The notes under the pieces: generated by a model | Database searches by the model: none | Told to the model about the DNA's origin: nothing | Seen by the model: only the letters and a program-made list of their open reading frames with translations | Source: Companilactobacillus sp. | GTDB taxonomy: Bacteria; Bacillota; Bacilli; Lactobacillales; Lactobacillaceae | Reading direction: 5' to 3' | Length of the DNA: 64,000 bases | NCBI RefSeq assembly: GCF_022484265.1 | Contig: NZ_JAKVLR010000001.1 | Coordinates: 930,001 to 994,000 of the forward strand | Part shown: positions 9,527 through 17,824 of the stretch, piece by piece | How the letters are laid out: every line of letters begins with the position of its first letter | How positions within the stretch are numbered: the stretch's first letter is position 1 | Position numbers and translations under genes: made by a program

Positions 9527-11092
9527 CTATTTAGCTAATTCAACTTTTCTAACCTCACGTACCACAGTGACTTTAATATGTCCTGGATATTCGAGGTTAG
9601 CTTCGATTTCATTTTTGACGTCTCTTGATAAAATTGCTGCTTGATCATCAGAAATCTCTTCTGGTTTAACCATAATTCTGATTTCATGACCCGCTTGAAT
9701 AGCATAACTGTGATCAACACCCTCATGTTTATTCGCAATTTCTTCAAGTTTTTCAAGACGGTGAATGTAGTTTTCCATAGATTCAGATCTTGCACCTGGT
9801 CTAGCAGCAGAAATTGCATCTGCGGCTGCAACGATGGTGGCAATCAATGAAGTTGGTTCTACATCACCATGATGAGAAGCAATCGTATTTACGACCACTT
9901 CTGGTTCTTTATACTTAGTGGCTATATCCACACCAATTTCTACGTGTGAGCCATCTACTTCACGATCAATAGATTTACCTATATCGTGTAATAACCCTGC
10001 TCGTTTTGCTAAAGTAACATCTTCACCCAATTCACCAGCCATAACTGCGGAAATCTTGGCTACTTCGATTGAGTGACTTAAAACATTTTGACCATAACTA
10101 GTACGATATTGCATACGTCCAATAATTTTAATAAGATCCGGATTGATTGAGCTGATTCCCAAACTGTAAACAGTTTGTTCACCAATTTCACGGATATGAT
10201 CATCCATTTCTTTTCTAGCTTTATCAACCATTTCTTCAATACGTGCCGGATGGATACGACCATCCTCAATTAATTTCTCCAAAGCCATCCGTGCTATTTC
10301 CCGTCTGATTGGGTCATAAGCACTTAATGCAACCGCTTCCGGAGTATCATCAATAATCAAGTCGACACCTGTCAAAGCTTCGATAGTCCGGATATTACGA
10401 CCTTCACGGCCGATAATACGTCCCTTCATATCTTCGTTTGGCAATGTGACTGTTGATACTGTAGATTCTGAAACGGTGTCTGCAGCACTTCTTTGAATAG
10501 CTGCGACGATTAATGACTTAGCTTCTTTGTCAGCATATTGTCTTGCTTGTTCATTACTTTCGTTGATCATTGTGGCACGTTCGTGAACAAGATGCTTGTT
10601 TAGATCATCTAAAATTATTTTACGTGCTTGGTCCCTAGTTAAGTTACTTACTCTTGTCAATTCCGCTTTTTGTTCTTCAAGAGTATTAGTCAATTGTTTA
10701 TCTTTTTCATCAAGTTGTTTTTCTTTAGCGGAAATATTATTTTCGTTCTTCTCAATATTTTCTTCACGTTTTTCCAACGATTGATCTTTACGATCTAAAA
10801 TATCCTGACGTTCAAGATTGCGATCTTCTTGTTTCTTAACATCTTGACGACGTTCATTAAGTTCGCTTTCTTGTTTCTCGCGGTACTTGTGTGCTTCATC
10901 CTTAGCTTCAAGAAGAGTTTCCTTCTTGAGAGACTTAGCAGACTTTTTCGCATCTGAAATAATATCTTCAGCTGTTTTCTTAGCTTGTGAAAGTTTCTTC
11001 TCATAGGAGTCTTTACAGAGAGCATATCCGAAAAAGGCACCTACAATCAATGTTATTAAGGCAAAAAAGAGGGTTATGATAGCATTCGGCAT
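9527..11092 (-). CDS. rny: Ribonuclease Y
   Basis: 521 residues: N-terminal membrane anchor (about 5-25), long charged coiled coil (about 30-200), KH RNA-binding domain (about 210-275, [15 protein letters not shown]) and HD phosphohydrolase domain with [10 protein letters not shown]. RNase Y starts bulk mRNA decay at the membrane in Firmicutes. Start ATG behind GGAGGTG. The gene follows recA as in many bacilli, but has its own promoter and terminator. Confidence 0.97.
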   Translation of the reverse strand: MPNAIITLFFALITLIVGAFFGYALCKDSYEKKLSQAKKTAEDIISDAKKSAKSLKKETLLEAKDEAHKYREKQESELNERRQDVKKQEDRNLERQDILDRKDQSLEKREENIEKNENNISAKEKQLDEKDKQLTNTLEEQKAELTRVSNLTRDQARKIILDDLNKHLVHERATMINESNEQARQYADKEAKSLIVAAIQRSAADTVSESTVSTVTLPNEDMKGRIIGREGRNIRTIEALTGVDLIIDDTPEAVALSAYDPIRREIARMALEKLIEDGRIHPARIEEMVDKARKEMDDHIREIGEQTVYSLGISSINPDLIKIIGRMQYRTSYGQNVLSHSIEVAKISAVMAGELGEDVTLAKRAGLLHDIGKSIDREVDGSHVEIGVDIATKYKEPEVVVNTIASHHGDVEPTSLIATIVAAADAISAARPGARSESMENYIHRLEKLEEIANKHEGVDHSYAIQAGHEIRIMVKPEEISDDQAAILSRDVKNEIEANLEYPGHIKVTVVREVRKVELAK

Positions 11093-11171
11093 GCTATCAC
11101 CTCCACTTATTTACTAATTAAATTTGTTTGTAAAATCTTAATATGTACAAAACTTTTACATACAACTTTAT

Positions 11172-11200
11172 ATTATAGAATAAAATCAGCATGTCAACAA
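11172..11200 (-). promoter_or_regulatory. rny promoter
   Basis: On the minus strand TTGTTG (11200-11195), 17 bp, TATAAT (11177-11172). This gives a leader of about 75 bases before the rny ATG. A TTGACA overlaps the -35 but at a shorter spacing. Confidence 0.65.
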
Positions 11201-11210
11201 AACAATCTGC

Positions 11211-11240
11211 AAAAAAAACGAGACCATTACTTGGTCTCGT
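11211..11240 (-). terminator. recA terminator containing the stop codon
   Basis: Stem ACGAGACCA/TGGTCTCGT with a five-base loop, followed on the minus strand by eight T. The recA TAA (11229-11227) is in the loop, so the last recA codons form one arm of the terminator. Confidence 0.92.
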
Positions 11241-12321
11241 TGTCTGAATCCTTAAGCATGTCAATGCTTTCGCCGGTTTTGTCAGTGTCTGCATCTTTTT
11301 TATCATCTGATTTATCTTCGTCGGCTTGACCGTCCATATTATAAGCTGCACGAACTTTTGCCATAATCTCGTCCATTTTTTCAGGATTTTCTGACAAGAA
11401 GGTCTTAGCATTTTCACGACCTTGTCCAATTCGCTCATCTTCATATGAATACCAAGATCCAGCCTTCTTGATAATGTCCTTTTCGACGGCCATATCAACT
11501 AGTTCACCAGTCTTAGAAATACCATGACCATACATGATATCAACGATTGCTACCTTAAATGGAGGGGCAACCTTATTCTTAACGACTTTGATCTTAACCT
11601 TGTTACCAATTACATCGCTACCATCTTTGATTTGTTCTGAACGACGTACTTCTAGTCTAATTGTTGAGTAGAACTTCAAAGCTCTACCACCAGGAGTAGT
11701 TTCAGGGTTACCAAACATGATACCAACCTTTTCACGGATCTGATTGATAAACAAGGCGATTGTCTTAGTCTTGTTGATCGAGCCAGAAAGCTTACGTAAA
11801 GCTTGTGACATCAAACGAGCTTGCAAACCAACGTGGGCGTCACCCATTTCACCTTCGATTTCTGCTCTAGGAACTAAAGCAGCAACTGAATCGACTACAA
11901 CAATGTCGACCGCACCACTGGAAACCAGTGCGTCAGCAATTTCTAGTCCTTGTTCACCTGTATCAGGCTGTGACAGAAGCAAATCATCGATATTTACTCC
12001 TAAAGCGGTAGCATAGGCAGGATCCATGGCATTTTCAGCATCGATATATGCTGCTGTACCGCCTTGCTTTTGAACTTCAGCAACGGCATGCAAAGCAACG
12101 GTTGTTTTACCAGAACTTTCTGGTCCATACACTTCAATAATTCTTCCTCGTGGAAAACCACCAACTCCTAGTGCATTATCTAGAGCCAATGATCCAGTTG
12201 AGACAGTTTGAATTTGAGTATTCAAGTCGTCTCCCATACGCATAATGGCACCCTTACCAAAGTCTTTTTCGATCTTCTTTAGGGCAACATCTAATGCTTT
12301 TTGACGTTCATCTTTTGCCAA
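11227..12321 (-). CDS. recA: Recombinase RecA
   Basis: 364 residues; ATP-dependent strand exchange and SOS co-protease. Walker A is at 66-73 (GPESSGKT), loop L2 region includes [22 protein letters not shown], and the C-terminal tail is acidic and Asp/Lys rich. The start codon is TTG, with AGGAGGAA seven bases upstream giving Met-Ala-Lys-Asp-Glu-Arg. It has its own promoter and a LexA box upstream, and ends in a terminator that includes the stop codon. Confidence 0.98.
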   Translation of the reverse strand: MAKDERQKALDVALKKIEKDFGKGAIMRMGDDLNTQIQTVSTGSLALDNALGVGGFPRGRIIEVYGPESSGKTTVALHAVAEVQKQGGTAAYIDAENAMDPAYATALGVNIDDLLLSQPDTGEQGLEIADALVSSGAVDIVVVDSVAALVPRAEIEGEMGDAHVGLQARLMSQALRKLSGSINKTKTIALFINQIREKVGIMFGNPETTPGGRALKFYSTIRLEVRRSEQIKDGSDVIGNKVKIKVVKNKVAPPFKVAIVDIMYGHGISKTGELVDMAVEKDIIKKAGSWYSYEDERIGQGRENAKTFLSENPEKMDEIMAKVRAAYNMDGQADEDKSDDKKDADTDKTGESIDMLKDSDNETK

Positions 12322-12347
12322 ATTGTCTTCCTCCTAATGCTTTCATC

Positions 12348-12376
12348 ATTATAAATAGTATTAGTAAATCGTCCAA
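12348..12376 (-). promoter_or_regulatory. recA promoter
   Basis: On the minus strand TTGGAC (12376-12371), 17 bp, TATAAT (12353-12348), about 27 bp before the TTG start. A LexA box lies 15 bp upstream of the -35. Confidence 0.82.
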
Positions 12377-12383
12377 AAAGCAA

Positions 12384-12406
12384 GAAAAAAGCAAACATTT
12401 GTTCGC
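12384..12406 (-). terminator. cinA terminator, sharing its stem with the LexA box
   Basis: Minus-strand stem GCGAACA/TGTTTGC (one G-T pair, two-base loop) followed by six T, nine bp past the cinA stop. It separates cinA from recA transcription. The same bases match a LexA operator. Confidence 0.75.
12392..12405 (-). promoter_or_regulatory. LexA (DinR) SOS box upstream of recA
   Basis: CGAACAAATGTTTG fits the Gram-positive LexA consensus CGAACRNRYGTTYG at every defined position. It lies just upstream of the recA -35, a normal place for SOS control of recA. Confidence 0.8.
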
Positions 12407-12414
12407 TTTTTTTT

Positions 12415-12960
12415 CTAGGCAATATTTCTAACGAGTACAAAGGCAGATATAACAGCCTTTCGACGAATAGCATTTCGACTTCCATCAAAATGAAATTCTT
12501 TTACTTCAACGTTATTACTGATTTTATCGTACACTCCAATATAAACTGTTCCGACCGGACTTCCTTCTAGCGGATCTGGTCCAGCCACTCCGGTCAAGCC
12601 AACTCCGATATCCTTTTCTAAGATGATCGCAGTTGATTCAGCCATCTGTTGTGCCACTGGTGCGCTGACCACAGTATGCATTTTGATGACCTTTGAAGGT
12701 ATGTGCAACATCTGTTCTTTCATTTCGTCAGAATAGGTCACATAACCTCCCTCAAAGACTTTTGATGCATGAGGTACGTCTGCTATCGTTGACTGGAATA
12801 ATCCAGCAGTCAAGCTCTCAGCAGCCGTAATGGTCTTGTTATCAGCTAATAGCTTCGACACAGTTTCTTCGGGAATATTTTGGTATTCCTCAGGAATACC
12901 ATTTTCAAAATCTGCAACTTCGATCTGTTCACGAAAGTTTTCAAAAATATCTTTATCCAT
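12415..12960 (-). CDS. cinA: CinA C-terminal domain protein (PncC-type amidohydrolase)
   Basis: 181 residues, about the length of the C-terminal half of CinA only. Motifs AESLTAG (about 48-54) and GLTGVAGPD match the nicotinamide-nucleotide amidohydrolase (PncC) domain. The N-terminal MoaB-like domain of full CinA (about 230 residues) is missing; instead there is a short acidic leader of about 40 residues that I do not recognise. It has a clear ribosome site (AGAAGAGAG) and an in-frame start, so it looks like a real short gene. It sits between pgsA and recA, exactly where cinA belongs. Role: pyridine nucleotide salvage; a competence role is less certain without the N-domain. Confidence 0.88.
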   Translation of the reverse strand: MDKDIFENFREQIEVADFENGIPEEYQNIPEETVSKLLADNKTITAAESLTAGLFQSTIADVPHASKVFEGGYVTYSDEMKEQMLHIPSKVIKMHTVVSAPVAQQMAESTAIILEKDIGVGLTGVAGPDPLEGSPVGTVYIGVYDKISNNVEVKEFHFDGSRNAIRRKAVISAFVLVRNIA

Positions 12961-12984
12961 TGTTCTCTCTTCTAAATTACGACA

Positions 12985-13569
12985 TTATTTTTTAAATACA
13001 TCTCTGGCTTGCCAGAAGTAATCAAATCCGGAATATAAAGTAAAGAATAAGCAAATGTATAAGAAAATCTCACCGATTGGGAAATTAATAGCTGAGAAGA
13101 AGATGTTGTGCATTAACAAGAAGATAATTGCCAACATTTGGGTGGTAGTTTTGATTTTACCAGGCATTTGAGCAGCCATAACTGAGCCGCCTTCTTCAAG
13201 TAGCAACATTCTCAATCCAGTAACTGCAAGTTCCCGACAAACAATGATTGCGATAACCCAAGCTGGTGCCATCTTCAATCCAACTAAAAAGACAAATGCA
13301 GTCATTACTAACATTTTGTCAGCTAACGGATCTGCGAATTTACCAAAATTAGTCACGATCTTATTCTTTCTAGCAATTTTACCATCAGCTAAGTCAGTCA
13401 ATGATGCAATGATGAAAACAATTGTTGCAATCACATGATTCATCGGTATGAGGTCATCCATCACATAAATGTCACCCCAGCTAGTGAAATTAAAGGCCAG
13501 TAAAATAATAAAGACCGGGATCAAAATAATTCTGAACATTGTTAATTTATTTGGTAAATTCCATTCCAT
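12985..13569 (-). CDS. pgsA: CDP-diacylglycerol-glycerol-3-phosphate 3-phosphatidyltransferase
   Basis: 194 residues from ATG 13569, chosen because GGAGG lies nine bases upstream; a longer ORF start at 13587 would overlap that ribosome site. It is a membrane enzyme with about five hydrophobic segments and the CDP-alcohol transferase signature D-G-x2-A-R-x8-G-x3-D-x3-D (about 61-83). It makes phosphatidylglycerol phosphate, the precursor of phosphatidylglycerol and lipoteichoic acid. It lies in the conserved rodZ-pgsA-cinA-recA order. Confidence 0.95.
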   Translation of the reverse strand: MEWNLPNKLTMFRIILIPVFIILLAFNFTSWGDIYVMDDLIPMNHVIATIVFIIASLTDLADGKIARKNKIVTNFGKFADPLADKMLVMTAFVFLVGLKMAPAWVIAIIVCRELAVTGLRMLLLEEGGSVMAAQMPGKIKTTTQMLAIIFLLMHNIFFSAINFPIGEIFLYICLFFTLYSGFDYFWQARDVFKK

Positions 13570-13671
13570 TGTTAGCTTCCTCCACATTATCTATAAGTCA
13601 TAAATCCCTTGATACCAAGAAATGGCGCCACTCTATTCTCTTAAGCAGACACCATTTTCTTTTTCAAAAAA

Positions 13672-14523
13672 CTATTCAATATTAAATGTTAGTGTTCTTA
13701 CAATCGAAGAACTATTGCTTGTTGTACCCAGATCTACACTCTTACCAGCCACGGTGATCTTAGTGTATTGGATATTACCAGTGTGGATACTAAATGTCTT
13801 AGTATCAGCAGGTACGCTAGTAGACTTCTTATCGCCAGAACTGATTGCTTGTTGCCAAACCATGTTGCTAGTTCCCTCAGTAAATGAGATCCAAGCTTGG
13901 CCACCATCAGCAGAAACGACAACATCAGTATCTTTGTTTGCGGGCAAGTTCTTGATTGTGTAAGTACCTTGCGTTGCTGATTCTTTGATACTTACTTCAT
14001 TAGTAGTTGCCTTCTTAGCAGTAGATTTCTTCTTAGTTGAAGAACTGCTCTTTGACTTGGACTTAGATGTCGTTTGGCTGCTAGTATCCTTCGGAATCGT
14101 AACTTGAGACGAGCTCTTGCTACGATTTACCATACCAAAAATGATCACGCCGATAATAATGATAACTACGATTCCGACAATAATTTGAGGAACATAGTTA
14201 CGCAAGCCTGATAAAAAGGAATTTGAACTTTCAGAGATAGCTCGTTTCTTGGTTGTATCTTCTTGTGTAACTTCTTCATGTGGTTGAGAATCAGGAATCT
14301 CAGCCTTGTATTCATCTAGCAATTCATTGCTATCTAAATCAACAGCTTCGCAATATTGCTTGATAAATGCACGAACATAAAAATCACCAGGAAGATGATC
14401 AAACTGACCTTCTTCAATGGCAATCAAATATCTCTTTTGAATCTTTGTGACTTGTTGCAAGTCATCAATTGTATAGCCCTTTTTGATACGAGCATTTCTT
14501 AACTTTTGGCCAATTTCGTCCAT
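13672..14523 (-). CDS. rodZ: Cytoskeleton-associated protein RodZ (YmfM)
   Basis: 283 residues: N-terminal helix-turn-helix domain (about 1-70, starting MDEIGQKLRNARIKKGYTI), a charged linker, one membrane segment (about 113-134), a Ser/Lys/Thr-rich extracellular linker (about 140-175) and a C-terminal DUF4115 beta domain. RodZ links MreB to the elongation machinery. It lies between ymfI and pgsA, as ymfM does in B. subtilis. Confidence 0.93.
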   Translation of the reverse strand: MDEIGQKLRNARIKKGYTIDDLQQVTKIQKRYLIAIEEGQFDHLPGDFYVRAFIKQYCEAVDLDSNELLDEYKAEIPDSQPHEEVTQEDTTKKRAISESSNSFLSGLRNYVPQIIVGIVVIIIIGVIIFGMVNRSKSSSQVTIPKDTSSQTTSKSKSKSSSSTKKKSTAKKATTNEVSIKESATQGTYTIKNLPANKDTDVVVSADGGQAWISFTEGTSNMVWQQAISSGDKKSTSVPADTKTFSIHTGNIQYTKITVAGKSVDLGTTSNSSSIVRTLTFNIE

Positions 14524-14582
14524 TTCATACCACCATTAACTAATTTTTATAAGTATAACATATCATAAGTATCATCGTTGAA

Positions 14583-15302
14583 TTACAGGAGCCATCCACC
14601 TGCAAAATAAATGGTTTGTCCTGTTAAATAATTCGATTTAATTTGTACTAAATATCCAACCAGATCAGCAATCTCATCTGAGTTAGCTAATCGATTGGCC
14701 GGGATCTCTTCACGAACGGCTTCTAGATCTTGACTAGAAAACTCATTGTTCATTTTCGTATCTACAGCCCCGGGAGCCACTACATTGACTGATATTCCCA
14801 AAGACGCGACCTCTTTAGCGTAAGCATCTGCAAATGAAGACATCGCGCCCTTCACCGTGCTGTAAACAACTTCCATTGCTGAGCCAATTTTCCCATAGAT
14901 GGAACCAATAAAGACGATTCGTCCATGATGTTTAGTAGCCAATTTATCCTGCAGTTCTTTAAGAATCAAGATTGGTTGCTTGATGTGAATGTTCCACAAC
15001 GAATCCAATTCCTGCTCATCCATATCTACCAATAATTTATAGTAAGTATTTCCTTGGGCAAAAATTATTGCATCAAGTCCAAAAATTTGCGAGGTCAATT
15101 TATCTACATGATCTTTTTCCATATCATATTGAACTGGAATAAAGTCCTGATGTGGATATTGATTTCTTAATTCTTGATACAAGTGATCGATCCGCTCACG
15201 ATTCTTATTGTAATGAAGGTAAAGCGACCAACCTTTATTAGCTAAATTTTTCGCAGTGCTAGCTCCGATATCGCCGGAACTACCCATTATCAATGCATAC
15301 AT
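14583..15302 (-). CDS. ymfI: Short-chain dehydrogenase/reductase YmfI
   Basis: 239 residues if started at ATG 15302 (MYALIMGSSGDIG), just after the ymfH stop with GATGGA upstream; an ATG at 15314 is also possible. Rossmann motif GSSGDIG and catalytic Tyr-x3-Lys (YSTVK) with an upstream Ser (FIGSIYG) are present, so it is probably an active NAD(P)H-dependent reductase. The substrate is unknown; the gene is constant in the ymfF-ymfH-ymfI-rodZ block of Firmicutes. Confidence 0.88.
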   Translation of the reverse strand: MYALIMGSSGDIGASTAKNLANKGWSLYLHYNKNRERIDHLYQELRNQYPHQDFIPVQYDMEKDHVDKLTSQIFGLDAIIFAQGNTYYKLLVDMDEQELDSLWNIHIKQPILILKELQDKLATKHHGRIVFIGSIYGKIGSAMEVVYSTVKGAMSSFADAYAKEVASLGISVNVVAPGAVDTKMNNEFSSQDLEAVREEIPANRLANSDEIADLVGYLVQIKSNYLTGQTIYFAGGWLL

Positions 15303-15303
15303 A

Positions 15304-16545
15304 TTATTTTCCATCTGCAATCAAATTATAGTAAGTAAAATTATCATTCTTAAAAACATCTTTTGATGCTTGGAGGACTTCTTCTAGACTGATTGAATTG
15401 AGCAATTGGACCAATTGTAAATAATCCACGTCATAAAATTGCAATTCAGCGATTTGATTAGCAATCGCATCAGGTGAATTTTGAGCAAAAAGATATGCTC
15501 CAATTGCATCGCGTCTGATCCGTTCAAATTTATCCTTGGTTAATATTTTATCGAGATCATTGTTAAGGAAATAATCACGCAAATATTTCTGAAATTCATC
15601 AGGTTTATTCGTCGACCCACTAACAATGATAAAACAATAGTCATTTTCTGCAACAACATTATAAGAAAAACTATCGTCGATGAGGTTTTTATTAGTCATA
15701 GTTTGATAATTTTCTGATGATTCTCCAATCAACGTTTCCATGATCATATTCAAAATATATTGATACTTGACCAAGTCGTAGCCTGTCAAGTCAGTATCGA
15801 TCCGAATTCCAAAAGCAGCTCGACTCTGACTGATCTTCATAGTCGATTGACCGCCAGGACCGATTGGCTCAAATTTATTTTTTTCAATTTCAGTTTGACT
15901 ATCCATTGATTCAAATGGCGACTGTTCAACCACATCAACGATCTTGTCAAAATCGACATTTCCAACGATCACTAGATCCATATTTGCTGGACGATAACTA
16001 TTCCGATAAGTAGCCAAAAGATTATCCTTATTGATCATTTGCAATGACTCCGAAGATCCCGCAATATCGGCAGAGATCGGATCATGTGGATACAACTGAC
16101 TCAAGATCTTTTGTTCAAGGACCCATTCTGGCATATCCAAATACATTTGGATCTCTTGATTGATAATGCCACGTTCAGATTGAACATTCTGCTCAGTGAA
16201 GTATGGATGCTCCACCAAATCTAGCAGCACCTTGAGGTTGTCGTAAGGATTTTCTAAGGTTTGAAATAAATATGCTGTCTTTGTATAGCTAGTATATGCG
16301 TTTGAATTAGCACCATATTCAGCAAACTTCTCGGACACATCATAACCAGGCTTTGCAAAAAGTTTATGTTCGATAAAATGGGCGATTCCAGCTGGCAAAT
16401 GTTTTCCAGAACCTAGATTGGTATCAACTGAACCAAAATCGGTCATGGCTACACTATAAGTTTGTTTGTAACCAGGAAGCGGTACAGCAATTACCTGAAA
16501 ACCACTCGGCATCGTTTTAATTAATTTTGTGAGTTTTTCTGCCAT
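15304..16545 (-). CDS. ymfH: M16 family zinc peptidase YmfH
   Basis: 413 residues from ATG 16545, preceded by GGAGA six bases upstream; the longer TTG start would overlap ymfF. The inverted zinc motif HxxEH (His56, Glu59, His60: HFIEH) is intact, so this is the catalytic partner. It is expected to pair with the neighbouring non-catalytic YmfF as in other two-part M16B peptidases. Physiological substrate unknown. Confidence 0.92.
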   Translation of the reverse strand: MAEKLTKLIKTMPSGFQVIAVPLPGYKQTYSVAMTDFGSVDTNLGSGKHLPAGIAHFIEHKLFAKPGYDVSEKFAEYGANSNAYTSYTKTAYLFQTLENPYDNLKVLLDLVEHPYFTEQNVQSERGIINQEIQMYLDMPEWVLEQKILSQLYPHDPISADIAGSSESLQMINKDNLLATYRNSYRPANMDLVIVGNVDFDKIVDVVEQSPFESMDSQTEIEKNKFEPIGPGGQSTMKISQSRAAFGIRIDTDLTGYDLVKYQYILNMIMETLIGESSENYQTMTNKNLIDDSFSYNVVAENDYCFIIVSGSTNKPDEFQKYLRDYFLNNDLDKILTKDKFERIRRDAIGAYLFAQNSPDAIANQIAELQFYDVDYLQLVQLLNSISLEEVLQASKDVFKNDNFTYYNLIADGK

Positions 16546-16546
16546 A

Positions 16547-17824
16547 CTATTCTCCAATCAACTTGTATTCAGCAATCAAATGTAAATTATTTGCTACGGA
16601 AATAATATGCTTTCGATCTAGTTTGGCTAATTCTTGTTTATATTCTTCTTCGTCGAGCATTGCTTCTGGGTATACGCATTCCCAAATACTACGCATAATA
16701 TAGTGTTGAATACTATCCGAACTAATGGCTCGTCTAGTAAAAAGCACCTTTTTAGCATGTTCGATCTGATCATCAGTGAATTTGCCATCTTTCATAAATT
16801 GCAACTGATCATTGATCAAGGAAATTGCTTGATCCATTGAACTTGCATCAAGTCCGGCAGAAATTGACAAAAGATGATTATTGGGCTGATAAGTACTTGA
16901 AACTGAATAAGCTAAACTATTTTTTTCTCTGACTTGTAGGAACAATTGCGATTGATCATCCCCACCAAAAATCAAATTCATTGCTTGAGGAGCAATGTGA
17001 CTTGAACCCTTTTCTAATTTATCTGATACGTATCCAATAGCTAAACGACTTTGGTTAACTTCCTTGTGGTCAGCTTTTTTAGCAGGATTTTCGATCAGAT
17101 CGTCAAAGTTCTCAAATTTGATTTTTAAATCTGAACGTTGTTGTTTCAGCAAAACATCTGCAAACTGGCTCTTAAATAAATCCAGGAATTTTGAGCCATC
17201 GACATTCCCAACCACGTTGATCAAGACAAAATCATTTTTGACGACATCACGGTAGTAGTCCAATAACTCAGCATTTTCAAGACTAGCAAGTTGCGTCTTA
17301 TCCCCAAAAAGCGGGATCAACTTGTCAGGATTAGCATGATGAATTAATTTAGACAACTCAAGCATGCTGACCAAATCCTGATTATCAACAACAGCTTCTA
17401 AGTTCGACATCATGTTTCGTTTCTCGACGTCAAATGCGGTTTGGTCAAATTCATGTTCGTTCTTCAAATTTGGCTCAAAAATAATTTCTCGCAATAATTC
17501 CAAATTATTTTGAACTTGGTTAGTGTCGCCGATCAAAAAGCCTGGATCAGCAAATTCAATACTGAATCCGAGGTCATTAAAATTTAACAACGAACGTGTA
17601 TAGGCACTGATTTCAGCTCCATATAATTCCATTTCACGATCGTTTAAGGCTTTGAAACTTGGAAATTTTTCGGTCGAATTACTCAGGACGTTAGCTAATA
17701 AACGTCGTTTGGTAGATTCATCTTTATTGATCGGACGTAAAAAATCGATTTGGATCTTAATCGTCCGAAATTGATTTAATTGTTTAACGTTTAGTACTAC
17801 ATTTTTGGCTAAGGTTTCTCTCAA
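16547..17824 (-). CDS. ymfF: M16 peptidase-like protein YmfF, non-catalytic partner
   Basis: 425 residues, M16-like fold with the late conserved FGGDDQSQLFLQVREKNSLAYS region, but no HxxEH motif in the N-terminal third, so it is likely the inactive subunit paired with YmfH. The start is TTG overlapping the ftsK stop by four bases, with AGGTGG upstream, indicating translational coupling to ftsK. Confidence 0.9.
   Translation of the reverse strand: MRETLAKNVVLNVKQLNQFRTIKIQIDFLRPINKDESTKRRLLANVLSNSTEKFPSFKALNDREMELYGAEISAYTRSLLNFNDLGFSIEFADPGFLIGDTNQVQNNLELLREIIFEPNLKNEHEFDQTAFDVEKRNMMSNLEAVVDNQDLVSMLELSKLIHHANPDKLIPLFGDKTQLASLENAELLDYYRDVVKNDFVLINVVGNVDGSKFLDLFKSQFADVLLKQQRSDLKIKFENFDDLIENPAKKADHKEVNQSRLAIGYVSDKLEKGSSHIAPQAMNLIFGGDDQSQLFLQVREKNSLAYSVSSTYQPNNHLLSISAGLDASSMDQAISLINDQLQFMKDGKFTDDQIEHAKKVLFTRRAISSDSIQHYIMRSIWECVYPEAMLDEEEYKQELAKLDRKHIISVANNLHLIAEYKLIGE

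Noticed and set aside
10795..11040. 81-codon minus-strand ORF inside rny
   Set aside because: Alternate frame of the RNase Y coiled coil, with no ribosome site.
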